Positions 22,489 through 29,497 of a stretch of DNA of 36,011 bases are shown here, piece by piece. A model generated the notes under the pieces. It did not search any database and had not been told where the DNA came from. It saw nothing but the letters and a program-made list of their open reading frames with translations. Position 1 is the stretch's first letter. The number at the start of each line of letters is the position of its first letter. Origin of the DNA: Elusimicrobiota bacterium (GTDB lineage Bacteria > Elusimicrobiota > Elusimicrobia > Elusimicrobiales > UBA9959). The stretch lies in NCBI GenBank assembly GCA_026388125.1, contig JAPLKJ010000252.1:1-36011 (forward strand), given 5' to 3'. A program made the translations under genes and the position numbers.

Positions 22489-24251
22489 AAGCGTACCTGG
22501 CGCTGGGTTCGAACCTGGGCGACCGGCTGGGCAATATACAGGAAGCCCTGCGCTTGCTCTCCCGCAGCTGCAAGCTGCTAAGAACTTCCTCCATTTACGA
22601 AACCCCGGCCATGTATTACACCGCCCAGGGGGATTTTTACAACGCCGTGGCCGAGGTTGAAACCAGCCTTTCCCCGCAGGCCCTGCTGCGCGCCGCGCAG
22701 GGCGTGGAAAAAGCGCTGAAGCGCCGCCGGAAATTTAAAAATTCCCCGCGCACCATAGACGTGGACATAATTTTTTACGGCCGCGAAATTATCGCGCAGC
22801 CCGGGCTGAACGTGCCGCACCCGAAACTGGAGGAGCGGCCTTTCGTACTGGCGCCGCTGTGTGAAATAGCCCCGCGCCTGCGCCACCCTGTTACCGGCGC
22901 GGCCATGAGCGGGCTGCTGCGGGCCTGCCCCGGAGCCCCCGGCGGAGCGCGCCGCCTGCCCGCTGACTACAAGGAGACGCTGGCTTATCTTAACGCGCTG
23001 GCCCCGAGCTGCACTTTCTCCACGGCCCCCGTGCGTAACGCGCTCAGGGCGCTGGGCCGCCCGCAGGACAGTTTTTCCGCCGTGCACGTGGCCGGCACCA
23101 ACGGCAAAGGCAGCGTGTGCGCCATGCTGGCCGGGGCTTTGAACCGCGCCGGGCGCCGTACCGGGCTTTATTTAAGCCCGCATATAAGCAGCCCGCGCGA
23201 ACGCATAAGCCTGAACGGGCGCAATATCCCGGAGGCCGACTTTGCCCGGCTGTTCGGCGCGGTGAAGTCTTACGGCTTCAGGCTGTCCTATTTCGAATAC
23301 CTAACGGCCATAGCTTTCCTGTGGTTCCGCGAACAAAGGGTCCGCTTCGCCGTTGTTGAAACGGGCCTGGGCGGGCGGCTGGACGCCACCAACGTTTTTA
23401 AAAAGTCGCTGGCGGTGATAACCAACGTTTCGGTGGAGCACGCGGCCGCTCTGGGCGGTACGCTGGAAAGTATAGCGCGCCATAAAGCCGGCATTATAAA
23501 AGCCGGCTGTCCCGCGGTGACTTCCGCCGAAGGCAAAGCGCTGGGCATCATTAAACGGCGCGCGGCCGCTATGGGTAGTCCGCTTTCCCTGGCCGCGCCG
23601 GACGGAAGATTTTTTGTGGAAGGTTCCGGAGTATTCTACCGGGAGGGCGCTTCCCGCCGCCGTACGCCGCTGGCCTTGAAGGGCTCCTACCAGGCGGCCA
23701 ACGCGGCGCTGGCTATGAAAGTAGTGGATGTGTTGCGGGGTACTGGCGTGCGTATTCCTTGCGGTGCCGCCGCGGCGGGCCTGGCCGCCGCCAAACTGGA
23801 AGGCCGGTTCGAGCTTGTTAAAACTGGCGGGCTGGAAATAATTTTTGACGGGGCGCATAATCCGGCGGCCATGGCCGCGTTGTTCGCCGCGCTGGAACAG
23901 GGCGGCTTCGCGCGCCCGGTAACGCTGGCCGCGCTGATGGGCGACAAAAATGCCGGCGAGCTTCTAAAGATAATCGGCGGCGGCTCGCGCGCGCTGGTTT
24001 TCAGCGCGGTGGCTTCGCCCAGGGCCCGGCGGCCGGAGGAACTGACCCGGCTGGGGCGGGCGGCCGGTTACGCCGCTCATTCGAAGAACGGCGCCGCCGC
24101 GGCTTTCGCGCTGGCGCGCCGTCTGGCCCTGAAGAACGGCGCCCCATTGCTGATAACCGGCAGCTTCTACCTGGCGGCCGAGATAAAAGCGCTGCTGAAT
24201 AAAAAAACTCCCCCGGTATTTCCGAGGGAGCTTGCCCCTGCCGCCGTTTGA
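22485..24251 (+). CDS. FolK-FolC fusion: HPPK plus dihydrofolate/folylpolyglutamate synthase
   Basis: One uninterrupted 588-residue frame holds two enzymes. Residues 1-150 are HPPK (LGSNLGDR 7-14, SSIYETPA, FYNAVAEVET, PRTIDVDIIFYG 88-99, VPHPKLEERPFVLAPL). Residues about 160-575 are FolC, a Mur-ligase relative, with the P-loop HVAGTNGKGS (201-210), SPHISSPRERI, VVETGLGGRLDATNV, HKAGIIKAG and FDGAHNPAAM. The pair covers the step before and the step after FolP, and FolP is the gene just upstream. This end-to-end HPPK-FolC order is not one I know as common. A linker of about 10 residues (PGAPGGARRL) joins the domains. The last 15 codons run through a hairpin that looks like a minus-strand terminator. 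Confidence 0.9.
   Translation: MKAYLALGSNLGDRLGNIQEALRLLSRSCKLLRTSSIYETPAMYYTAQGDFYNAVAEVETSLSPQALLRAAQGVEKALKRRRKFKNSPRTIDVDIIFYGREIIAQPGLNVPHPKLEERPFVLAPLCEIAPRLRHPVTGAAMSGLLRACPGAPGGARRLPADYKETLAYLNALAPSCTFSTAPVRNALRALGRPQDSFSAVHVAGTNGKGSVCAMLAGALNRAGRRTGLYLSPHISSPRERISLNGRNIPEADFARLFGAVKSYGFRLSYFEYLTAIAFLWFREQRVRFAVVETGLGGRLDATNVFKKSLAVITNVSVEHAAALGGTLESIARHKAGIIKAGCPAVTSAEGKALGIIKRRAAAMGSPLSLAAPDGRFFVEGSGVFYREGASRRRTPLALKGSYQAANAALAMKVVDVLRGTGVRIPCGAAAAGLAAAKLEGRFELVKTGGLEIIFDGAHNPAAMAALFAALEQGGFARPVTLAALMGDKNAGELLKIIGGGSRALVFSAVASPRARRPEELTRLGRAAGYAAHSKNGAAAAFALARRLALKNGAPLLITGSFYLAAEIKALLNKKTPPVFPRELAPAAV
24201..24230 (-). terminator. Minus-strand terminator-like hairpin inside the folK-folC 3' end
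   Basis: On the minus strand CTCCCTCGG (24230-24222) pairs with CCGGGGGAG (24216-24208) around AAATA, with one G-U wobble, and seven T follow. On the plus strand the wobble becomes a C-A mismatch and there is no T-run. No minus-strand gene ends nearby, so it may block antisense transcription. Confidence 0.6.
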
Positions 24252-24297
24252 CCCCTGCCCGGACCTTTCCGCCCGCATTATTTCTCCGGAATTTATA

Positions 24298-24303
24298 TAT
24301 AAT
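24298..24303 (+). promoter_or_regulatory. -10 box placed for a leaderless transcript
   Basis: TATAAT ends six bases before the ATG at 24310, so transcription would begin at or next to the start codon. No ribosome site lies between. No convincing -35 box is visible at 16-18 bases. Confidence 0.5.
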
Positions 24304-24309
24304 TGCGGT

Positions 24310-25296
24310 ATGATAAAGTTCTATGGGGTGTTTGGGTTATGTTTGTTTTCCTTTCTGGCCGCCCGCGCAGGCGCGGCCCTGCCGGCCGAGGTCTTAAGAC
24401 AGACCGCCGACCCCGGCCTTGAACAGGCCATCACGGCCGGGGCGCTGGAGGCGGCAACGCCTTTGGCCGAGCCCGTGCCGCAGCCGGCTGGTTTTTCCGG
24501 CACAGCCGACTGCTATAAAGCCGCAAGCCCGCTTACTAAATTCCCGCCGCTTCTCTGCGCCGGCGCCGCTACGGCCGCCCCCGCGGCTTGTTTCACCGCG
24601 GCCAAAGACCTTACCGGCTACCCCGCCATGCTTTGTTCGGGCGCCGTGTCCAACGCGCCGGTGGATTGCTTTAAAGCGGTGAAAGACCTTACCCGGTTCC
24701 CGGCCCTGCTCTGCGCCGGAGCGCGCGAAGCCGCCGCCCCCGCGGCCTGCTTCAAGGCGGCCGGCGACCTTACAGGTTTCCCGGCGCTGCTCTGCCTGGG
24801 GGCGTCGTCCAACGCGCCGCTGGCTTGTTTCAAAGCGGCCAAGGACCTTACCGGATACCCGGCGCTGCTGTGCGCCAAAGCCGCGGACCTGGCGCCCATA
24901 GACTGCTTTAAGGCGGCCAAAGGGTTAACGGATTATCCCGCGCTTTTGTGCTCCGGCGCGGCTACGCTCGCCCCGGTTGAATGCTTCAAAGCTGCCAAAG
25001 GCCTGGCGGACTATCCGGCGCTGCTGTGTTCCGGCGCCGCTTCCAACGCCCCGGTGGATTGTCTTAAGGAACTGAAAGGCCTTACCAAGAACCCCGACCT
25101 GCTCTGCTCGCCCAACGGCGTGCTTAAGGGCGTCACGCTGCACAATATCGACCCCTCCTATAAACTTACGTATCCGTACCCTTATCCGAACCCGTATCCG
25201 TTCTGGTTCCCGTTCCCCGACCCCAACGTGGACCCCAGCCAGCCGCCGCCCGCGCCCCAGCCGGCGCCGCGGGAGGGAGCCGACTCCGTACTCTGA
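24310..25296 (+). CDS. Exported protein with eight two-cysteine repeats
   Basis: I do not know this protein. The 328 residues comprise a signal peptide (to about 22), a Pro/Ala-rich stretch, then eight repeats of 26 (once 27) residues beginning at Cys68, 94, 120, 147, 173, 199, 225 and 251. Each repeat has a second Cys exactly 15 residues after the first. Consensus is C-F-K-A-A-K-x-L-T-x-[YF]-P-A-L-L-C-x-G-A-x-x-x-A-P-x-x. Sixteen paired cysteines in an exported protein suggest disulfides or metal ligands in a helical-repeat rod. The tail alternates Pro and aromatics (YPYPYPNPYPFWFPFPDPN), then PPPAPQPAP. The frame is open from 24232, but the signal peptide sets the ATG at 24310, with TATAAT just upstream. 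Confidence 0.85.
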   Translation: MIKFYGVFGLCLFSFLAARAGAALPAEVLRQTADPGLEQAITAGALEAATPLAEPVPQPAGFSGTADCYKAASPLTKFPPLLCAGAATAAPAACFTAAKDLTGYPAMLCSGAVSNAPVDCFKAVKDLTRFPALLCAGAREAAAPAACFKAAGDLTGFPALLCLGASSNAPLACFKAAKDLTGYPALLCAKAADLAPIDCFKAAKGLTDYPALLCSGAATLAPVECFKAAKGLADYPALLCSGAASNAPVDCLKELKGLTKNPDLLCSPNGVLKGVTLHNIDPSYKLTYPYPYPNPYPFWFPFPDPNVDPSQPPPAPQPAPREGADSVL

Positions 25297-25320
25297 CGGC
25301 CGGCGCGCTGCCGTTATATA

Positions 25321-25354
25321 AAAATACCGGGCCCCCTGCGGGACCCGGTATTTT
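25321..25354. terminator. Bidirectional terminator between convergent genes
   Basis: AAAATACCGGG (25321-25331) pairs with CCCGGTATTTT (25344-25354), an 11-bp perfect stem with A- and T-runs on the two sides. It can end both the Cys-repeat gene and the pterin synthase gene. Confidence 0.93.
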
Positions 25355-25374
25355 TCTGCCCGGCAGAACGAACC

Positions 25375-25782
25375 TTACTTATCCTCTTTATAGCTGGCCA
25401 CGGAAGTGTCGGTTTCCCAGAACTTAACTTTGCATACAGGCAGGCCCAGTTTTTTCATTTCATTAAAAATAAGCTCGGCCATAACTTCGGCGGTGGGATT
25501 GTCCGGCGTTATGAAATATTCCTGCCCGTGTTCCTTCATGGCCTTGATAAGGGGGTCGCGGGAGCAGAGTATCACCTTATGGTCGAAATTGGCGTCCAGC
25601 CAGCCTTTAAGTGCCGCGCCTACCGTGGTGAAATCGGCCACCATTTTCCCGCTGCCCAGCGTCCGTGCGCTCAGCGTTAATTCCACGCGGCCGTTATGGC
25701 CGTGCAGGTTCTCGCATTTGCCCTGGTAGTCCAGCAGCCTGTGGCCGTAGGCGAAAGTGACGGTTTTGCTGACCTTGAACAT
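25375..25782 (-). CDS. COG0720 pterin synthase with CExxHGH motif (PTPS-I/III-like; QueD family)
   Basis: The 135-residue enzyme belongs to the 6-pyruvoyl-tetrahydropterin synthase / QueD fold. Zinc ligands are His14, His27 and His29; Asp67-His68 (FDHKV) and Glu123 (WETDTS) are the other active-site positions. The key stretch is CENLHGH: both Cys23 and Glu24 are present. QueD has CxxxHGH and PTPS-III has ExxHGH; the combined CExxHGH marks enzymes that can do both reactions. PTPS-III makes hydroxymethyl-dihydropterin from dihydroneopterin triphosphate, replacing FolB. Nearby folP and folK-folC and the absence of folB here fit that role. The ATG at 25782 is set by GAGAGGAAG upstream; 25815 is less likely. 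Confidence 0.85.
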   Translation of the reverse strand: MFKVSKTVTFAYGHRLLDYQGKCENLHGHNGRVELTLSARTLGSGKMVADFTTVGAALKGWLDANFDHKVILCSRDPLIKAMKEHGQEYFITPDNPTAEVMAELIFNEMKKLGLPVCKVKFWETDTSVASYKEDK

Positions 25783-25884
25783 AAGCTTCCTCTCTTGTGC
25801 GGCGCGTTCGAACACGGCGCCGTAAGTGTAATTGTATCATAACCGCGCGGCCGGCCAGGCCGCTCTGGCCGGGCAGTTTTAAAG

Positions 25885-25893
25885 TGTTATAAT
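25885..25893 (+). promoter_or_regulatory. Extended -10 promoter element (TGTTATAAT)
   Basis: TG, one base, then TATAAT (25888-25893). Transcription would start near 25900 and give a leader of about 70 bases before the exported protein at 25972. No good -35 box is seen, which is usual for extended -10 sites. Confidence 0.55.
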
Positions 25894-25971
25894 GTGACTG
25901 ACAGGGAAGGCGGATAATGGGAACACCCTTCGACTTAAGACGGTGCAGCGGGTATTCCGAGGTTAAATCCT

Positions 25972-26709
25972 ATGATCAGACTTTTCGCGGTGCTAACACT
26001 GCTGGCGGCCGTACCGGCCGCCGCGCTGGACTTCGACCGCCCCTCCAAAGAGAACGGTGCTTTCTACTCGGCTCTGGCCGCGCCGGCGCCCAAGGCCGAG
26101 CAGCAGGTTATCGGCGGCGCGGGGCTGCTGGAACTGCTGGCCGCGCGCGACGCCGCGTCCAAAGTTGTAGAGATCAACGGGCAGGATTTCCTGGTAACGC
26201 CGGTTTTCGACGCCGGCTGGAACGTTTATCTTTCTATCAAGCCCCGCGGCACCGTGGGGCACGCCGGCGTGTGGAAAGAAGAACTGCTGAAAGAAGGCGT
26301 CAATTACACTTACGCCGGTACCAAGCTGGCCATTAAAGACGAGGACGGCGCGATAAAGCTCGCCTGGGAAGGCGGCTCGGCCGAGACTTCAATGGCCGAG
26401 CTGTTCGACCTGCTTTATTCCTCCAGCCCTTCCGTTACCTTCGGCGACGCCGTTACCTACGCCCTTATCCGCAACCTTGAGCCGCTCACTGAAAAAGAAG
26501 GCACGGTGACCATGCGCCAGGGCTCCGACGGCCTTTACTATTATTCCCTTACGCAGGACAGCGAAATAGAGGCCGCGCCGCGCTGGCTGCTGGCCGTCAA
26601 CGGCGTGCTTTACGGCCTGAAGATAGAGGACGCGAAGCTGCAGTTCATCGCTAAAAAGATAGAGATGCGGCCTGAACCGCTGCTGCCTGAACGGGCCTTG
26701 AAACATTAG
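25972..26709 (+). CDS. Exported protein of unknown function
   Basis: The 245-residue product has a signal peptide (LFAVLTLLAAVPAAA), then LDFDRPS and a Pro/Ala linker like those of the exported proteases near 18-20 kb. The mature domain mixes strands and helices, without cysteines or a motif I recognise. GAGG lies nine bases before the ATG. An overlapping frame beginning at 25917 has no signal peptide and an Arg-rich composition typical of a shadow, so I reject it. guaA follows 30 bases after the stop, possibly on the same transcript. Confidence 0.75.
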   Translation: MIRLFAVLTLLAAVPAAALDFDRPSKENGAFYSALAAPAPKAEQQVIGGAGLLELLAARDAASKVVEINGQDFLVTPVFDAGWNVYLSIKPRGTVGHAGVWKEELLKEGVNYTYAGTKLAIKDEDGAIKLAWEGGSAETSMAELFDLLYSSSPSVTFGDAVTYALIRNLEPLTEKEGTVTMRQGSDGLYYYSLTQDSEIEAAPRWLLAVNGVLYGLKIEDAKLQFIAKKIEMRPEPLLPERALKH

Positions 26710-26739
26710 CCCTTGCGCGCCGCGGTTAGAACTCGATTT

Positions 26740-28272
26740 ATGGATCAAATTCTAATTCTCGACTTCGGCAGCCAGTACACCCAGCTTATCGCCCGCAGGC
26801 TCCGCAGCCTGCGGGTTTATTGTGAAATACTTCCTTTCAGCACCCCCGCGGCGGATATCCGCGCCCGGGCGCCGAAAGGAATTATTCTTTCCGGCGGGCC
26901 TTCCAGCGTTTACGACCAGTCCGCGCCCAAGCCCGATGCCGCCATTTATAAAATGGGCGTGCCGGTGCTGGGCGTGTGCTACGGCATGCAGCTGCTGGCG
27001 CACGAGCACAGCGGCAAAGTTTCGAAAGCGGCCAAGCGCGAATACGGGTTGAGCCGGCTCACCGTGCTGAAAGGTTCGGCGATATTTAAAGGCATCTCAG
27101 GCAGCTTCAGCGTGTGGATGAGCCACGGCGACGAGGTTAAGAAAGTGCCGGCCGGCTTCCGCGTTACGGCGCGCGCGGGCTCGGCGGATATCTCGGCCAT
27201 GGAGAATCCGGGAGCGGGGCTTTACGCCGTGCAGTTCCACCCCGAGGTGCACCACACCGAGCACGGTACGAAGATGCTGGAAAATTTCGCGCGGAGCGTG
27301 TGCGGCTATAAAGAGCGCTGGTCGCCCGCTTCTTTCCTGGCCGGCAGCATAGCCGAGATAAAACGGCAGGCCGGGGGGAAAAGCGTTATCTGCGGCCTGT
27401 CCGGCGGCGTGGATTCCTCGGTGGCGGCCGTGCTGGCCCACCGGGCCATAGGCAAAAAGCTGCGCTGCATTTTCGTGGATACCGGCCTGCTGCGCGCCGG
27501 CGACCGTGAGCGCATGACCGAAGTATTCCGCGACAAGTTCGGCTACAGCCTGAAAATTGCCGACGCCTCGGCGCTGTTCCTGGGCCGGCTGAAAGGCGTT
27601 ACCTCGCCGGAACGCAAGCGCAAAATAATCGGCCATACTTTTATAGAGGTGTTCGACAGGGAAGCCAAAAAGATCAGCGACGCGGCATACCTGCTGCAGG
27701 GCACGCTGTACCCGGACGTTATCGAATCCGTGTCCGTGAAAGGGCCGTCGGCGGTGATAAAAAGCCACCATAACGTGGGCGGCCTGCCGGCGAAAATGAA
27801 GATGGGTCTGATAGAGCCGCTGCGCTATTTCTTCAAGGACGAAGTGCGCGAGCTGGGCCGCAGCCTGAAGATACCCGAACCGGTGCTGATGCAGCACCCG
27901 TTCCCCGGGCCCGGGCTGGCCATCCGGGTGCTGGGCGAAGTGACGCCGGAAAGATTGAAAATACTGCGCGAGGCCGACCGCCTGATGCGCGAAGAGATAC
28001 AGGCCGCCGGCTGGTACTCGAAGATCTGGCAGGCATTCTGCGTGCTGCTGCCGGTGCGCTCGGTGGGCGTGATGGGCGACGAGCGCTCCTACGAATACAC
28101 CATAGCGCTGCGCTGCGTAAGCTCCGTGGACGGCATGACCGCCGATTGGTCCAAGCTGCCGCACGACCTGCTGCACAAGATCTCTTCAAGGATAGTCAGC
28201 GAGGTGCGCGGTGTCAACCGCGTGGTGTACGACATCACCTCCAAGCCCCCGGCCACCATAGAGTGGGAATAA
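26740..28272 (+). CDS. guaA: GMP synthase (glutamine-hydrolysing)
   Basis: The 510-residue enzyme converts XMP to GMP with ATP and glutamine. The amidotransferase domain has Cys80 in GVCYGMQLL and His167/Glu169 in QFHPEVHHTEHG. The ATP-pyrophosphatase domain has GLSGGVDSSVAA (219-230), FVDTGLLRAGD and QGTLYPDVIES. The C-terminal dimerisation domain ends in VNRVVYDITSKPPATIEWE, the usual terminus, so the protein is complete. The ATG at 26740 gives the standard MDQILILDFGSQYTQLI start; a Met at 26713 would add nine odd residues. No ribosome site is visible. A strong terminator follows the stop. Confidence 0.97.
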   Translation: MDQILILDFGSQYTQLIARRLRSLRVYCEILPFSTPAADIRARAPKGIILSGGPSSVYDQSAPKPDAAIYKMGVPVLGVCYGMQLLAHEHSGKVSKAAKREYGLSRLTVLKGSAIFKGISGSFSVWMSHGDEVKKVPAGFRVTARAGSADISAMENPGAGLYAVQFHPEVHHTEHGTKMLENFARSVCGYKERWSPASFLAGSIAEIKRQAGGKSVICGLSGGVDSSVAAVLAHRAIGKKLRCIFVDTGLLRAGDRERMTEVFRDKFGYSLKIADASALFLGRLKGVTSPERKRKIIGHTFIEVFDREAKKISDAAYLLQGTLYPDVIESVSVKGPSAVIKSHHNVGGLPAKMKMGLIEPLRYFFKDEVRELGRSLKIPEPVLMQHPFPGPGLAIRVLGEVTPERLKILREADRLMREEIQAAGWYSKIWQAFCVLLPVRSVGVMGDERSYEYTIALRCVSSVDGMTADWSKLPHDLLHKISSRIVSEVRGVNRVVYDITSKPPATIEWE

Positions 28273-28288
28273 CAAAGTAAACCGCAGT

Positions 28289-28329
28289 AAATAAAAAGGA
28301 CAGCGAAAACCTGGCTGTCCTTTTTATTT
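28289..28329 (+). terminator. Terminator of guaA
   Basis: A 16-bp perfect stem joins 28289-28304 (AAATAAAAAGGACAGC) and 28314-28329 (GCTGTCCTTTTTATTT) around a 9-base loop. Confidence 0.95.
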
Positions 28330-28337
28330 GCCGCAGG

Positions 28338-28445
28338 CCGACTATGGTCGGAAGTGAAACGGTATTTCTGATGATTTTCAGACAGAGAAAATTACTGTAT
28401 AAGAGAAAGACTAACGATAGCAGCCCTTATGTTTACTGCTGTTTA
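28338..28445. repeat. Dispersed repeat, copy A (overlaps end of HTH gene)
   Basis: Blocks CCGACT(A/T)TGGT, CGGAAGTG (28349-28356) and ATTTTCAGACAGAGA (28374-28388) recur in order at 31768-31833. The right end, 28421-28445 (core CCTTATGTTTACTGC), recurs at 34421-34445 with two mismatches in 25 bases. It overlaps the last codons of the minus-strand HTH gene. Confidence 0.5.
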
Positions 28446-29294
28446 AAAATCCCGCAATTTTGTTATTTTAGACTCAATATTATAGAGCGCGGTCGTGGGG
28501 GTTTTCTCTATTGTGTTGTAACTGCTTCCCGTTTCCATATCCTGCTCCAGCAGCGGGAAAAAATTGGGAAAATCCGCGGAGTCCGCCCGTATGGTTATCC
28601 CCTGGCTCCATACCTGTTTGCCGGAATCCGCTAATTGTTTGTGATAACTCAGAAGCCTGCTTCTTAATTCCGGATCCACGGAGCCCAAATGCGGATATAC
28701 CATCGTAATGTCTGTCAGCGGACATTTGTAATGGTCTTTGTCCACCCTTTTTAATATTTTTGCTTTGGCGAGGGTTTCCAGGGCTTTTGCCGCCGCGGGG
28801 ACTTTAAGTTTCAGGTCTTTCGCCATGTCTTCTGCCGACCAGACCCCGGTATCGTTCGTCATGGCAACGCTGCACAGGTACGTATCGAAGTCGGTTAGGA
28901 TGGCACGGAATTGCTCAGGTGTGATGTTGTATCTTTTTTGTGTTAACGTCCTTTTCGCGGCTTCATGGAGCGGTGAAATGTTCCGGCCGCCGGTGGCGGC
29001 CGAAATAAGAGGTTTCAGTACAAGATCATATGATTTTTCACCGGCCATGGTTTGCAGCCAGGATATAACAAGTTTATTAGCCGGCGGGGTAGAGAGTGTC
29101 AGGCGCAGGGCGAGCAGGAACGCGTGCAGTTTTTCAAAAGCCGGAAGTGTTTCGCCCTGCTCCACCGAGAGATATGTGCGGTAAGACATCTTGAAGCTGG
29201 ACGCGCCTCCGTTGTCGTGATAAAAGCCGTATGCGGTAGGAAATCCGGCCTCTTTCCTGGCCTTGATAAGTGCGGCAGAGAATACTGTAGCCAT
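28443..29294 (-). CDS. HTH transcriptional regulator, TIGR02147/DUF4423-like
   Basis: The 283-residue protein starts with an Xre-like region (SAALIKARKEAGF, MSYRTYLSVEQGETLPAFEKLHAFLLAL). It has a second winged-helix-like unit near the middle (VWSAEDMAKDLKLKVPAAAKALETLAKAKILKRV). The tail (RLLSYHKQLADSGKQVW onward) recalls the DUF4423 / TIGR02147 group, known from Fibrobacter-type bacteria. The ATG at 29294 is set by AGGGGGAT upstream; the longer frame to 29420 runs through the promoter. TTGTTC and TATACT boxes precede it. Codon use and spacers are more AT-rich than the surroundings, which hints at transfer. It is divergent from the FGE-like gene and may control it. Confidence 0.6.
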   Translation of the reverse strand: MATVFSAALIKARKEAGFPTAYGFYHDNGGASSFKMSYRTYLSVEQGETLPAFEKLHAFLLALRLTLSTPPANKLVISWLQTMAGEKSYDLVLKPLISAATGGRNISPLHEAAKRTLTQKRYNITPEQFRAILTDFDTYLCSVAMTNDTGVWSAEDMAKDLKLKVPAAAKALETLAKAKILKRVDKDHYKCPLTDITMVYPHLGSVDPELRSRLLSYHKQLADSGKQVWSQGITIRADSADFPNFFPLLEQDMETGSSYNTIEKTPTTALYNIESKITKLRDF

Positions 29295-29334
29295 AGGTAA
29301 TGATCCCCCTGTGGTGGTTGTTAAGCACCGTGAA

Positions 29335-29363
29335 AGTATAGAAATTTGCCTGTAATCGAACAA
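29335..29363 (-). promoter_or_regulatory. Promoter of the HTH regulator
   Basis: On the minus strand TTGTTC (29363-29358), a 17-base spacer and TATACT (29340-29335). Start of transcription is expected about 35 bases before the ATG at 29294. Confidence 0.65.
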
Positions 29364-29414
29364 TAGAGCGCGAAAAGTTACTATTCTTGCGGTTTTGTAT
29401 AAGTTTTTCACGTA

Positions 29415-29456
29415 AGTCAAAAGACTCTGGCCTGCTGGTTGCGTTTCCCGTAAACT
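29415..29456 (+). promoter_or_regulatory. Inverted repeat and -10 box upstream of the FGE-like gene
   Basis: TAAACT (29451-29456) is a -10 candidate like those of the other exported-protein genes. About 25 bases upstream, AGTC-AAAA-GACT (29415-29426) is a short inverted repeat that could be an operator, for example of the divergent HTH regulator. AACGGAGGAATC precedes the ATG at 29498. The operator role is inferred. Confidence 0.35.
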
Positions 29457-29497
29457 ATCTGTAGCACTGGAGAAATAAAGAGTTTAACGGAGGAATC

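Noticed and set aside
16771-25296. CRISPR-like or satellite array at the repeat-protein genes
   Set aside because: The periodicity is at codon level inside open frames with variable third bases, so these are protein repeats.
25917-26336. 139-codon plus-strand frame with an earlier ATG
   Set aside because: It overlaps the signal-peptide frame at 25972 and has shadow-like composition.
27097-28176. 359-codon minus-strand frame
   Set aside because: It is antisense to guaA, which is complete and canonical.
28344-28634. 96-codon plus-strand frame across repeat copy A
   Set aside because: Most of it is antisense to the HTH gene. The IFRQR similarity with the 31.8 kb copy reflects the DNA repeat, and that copy does not keep a matching ORF.
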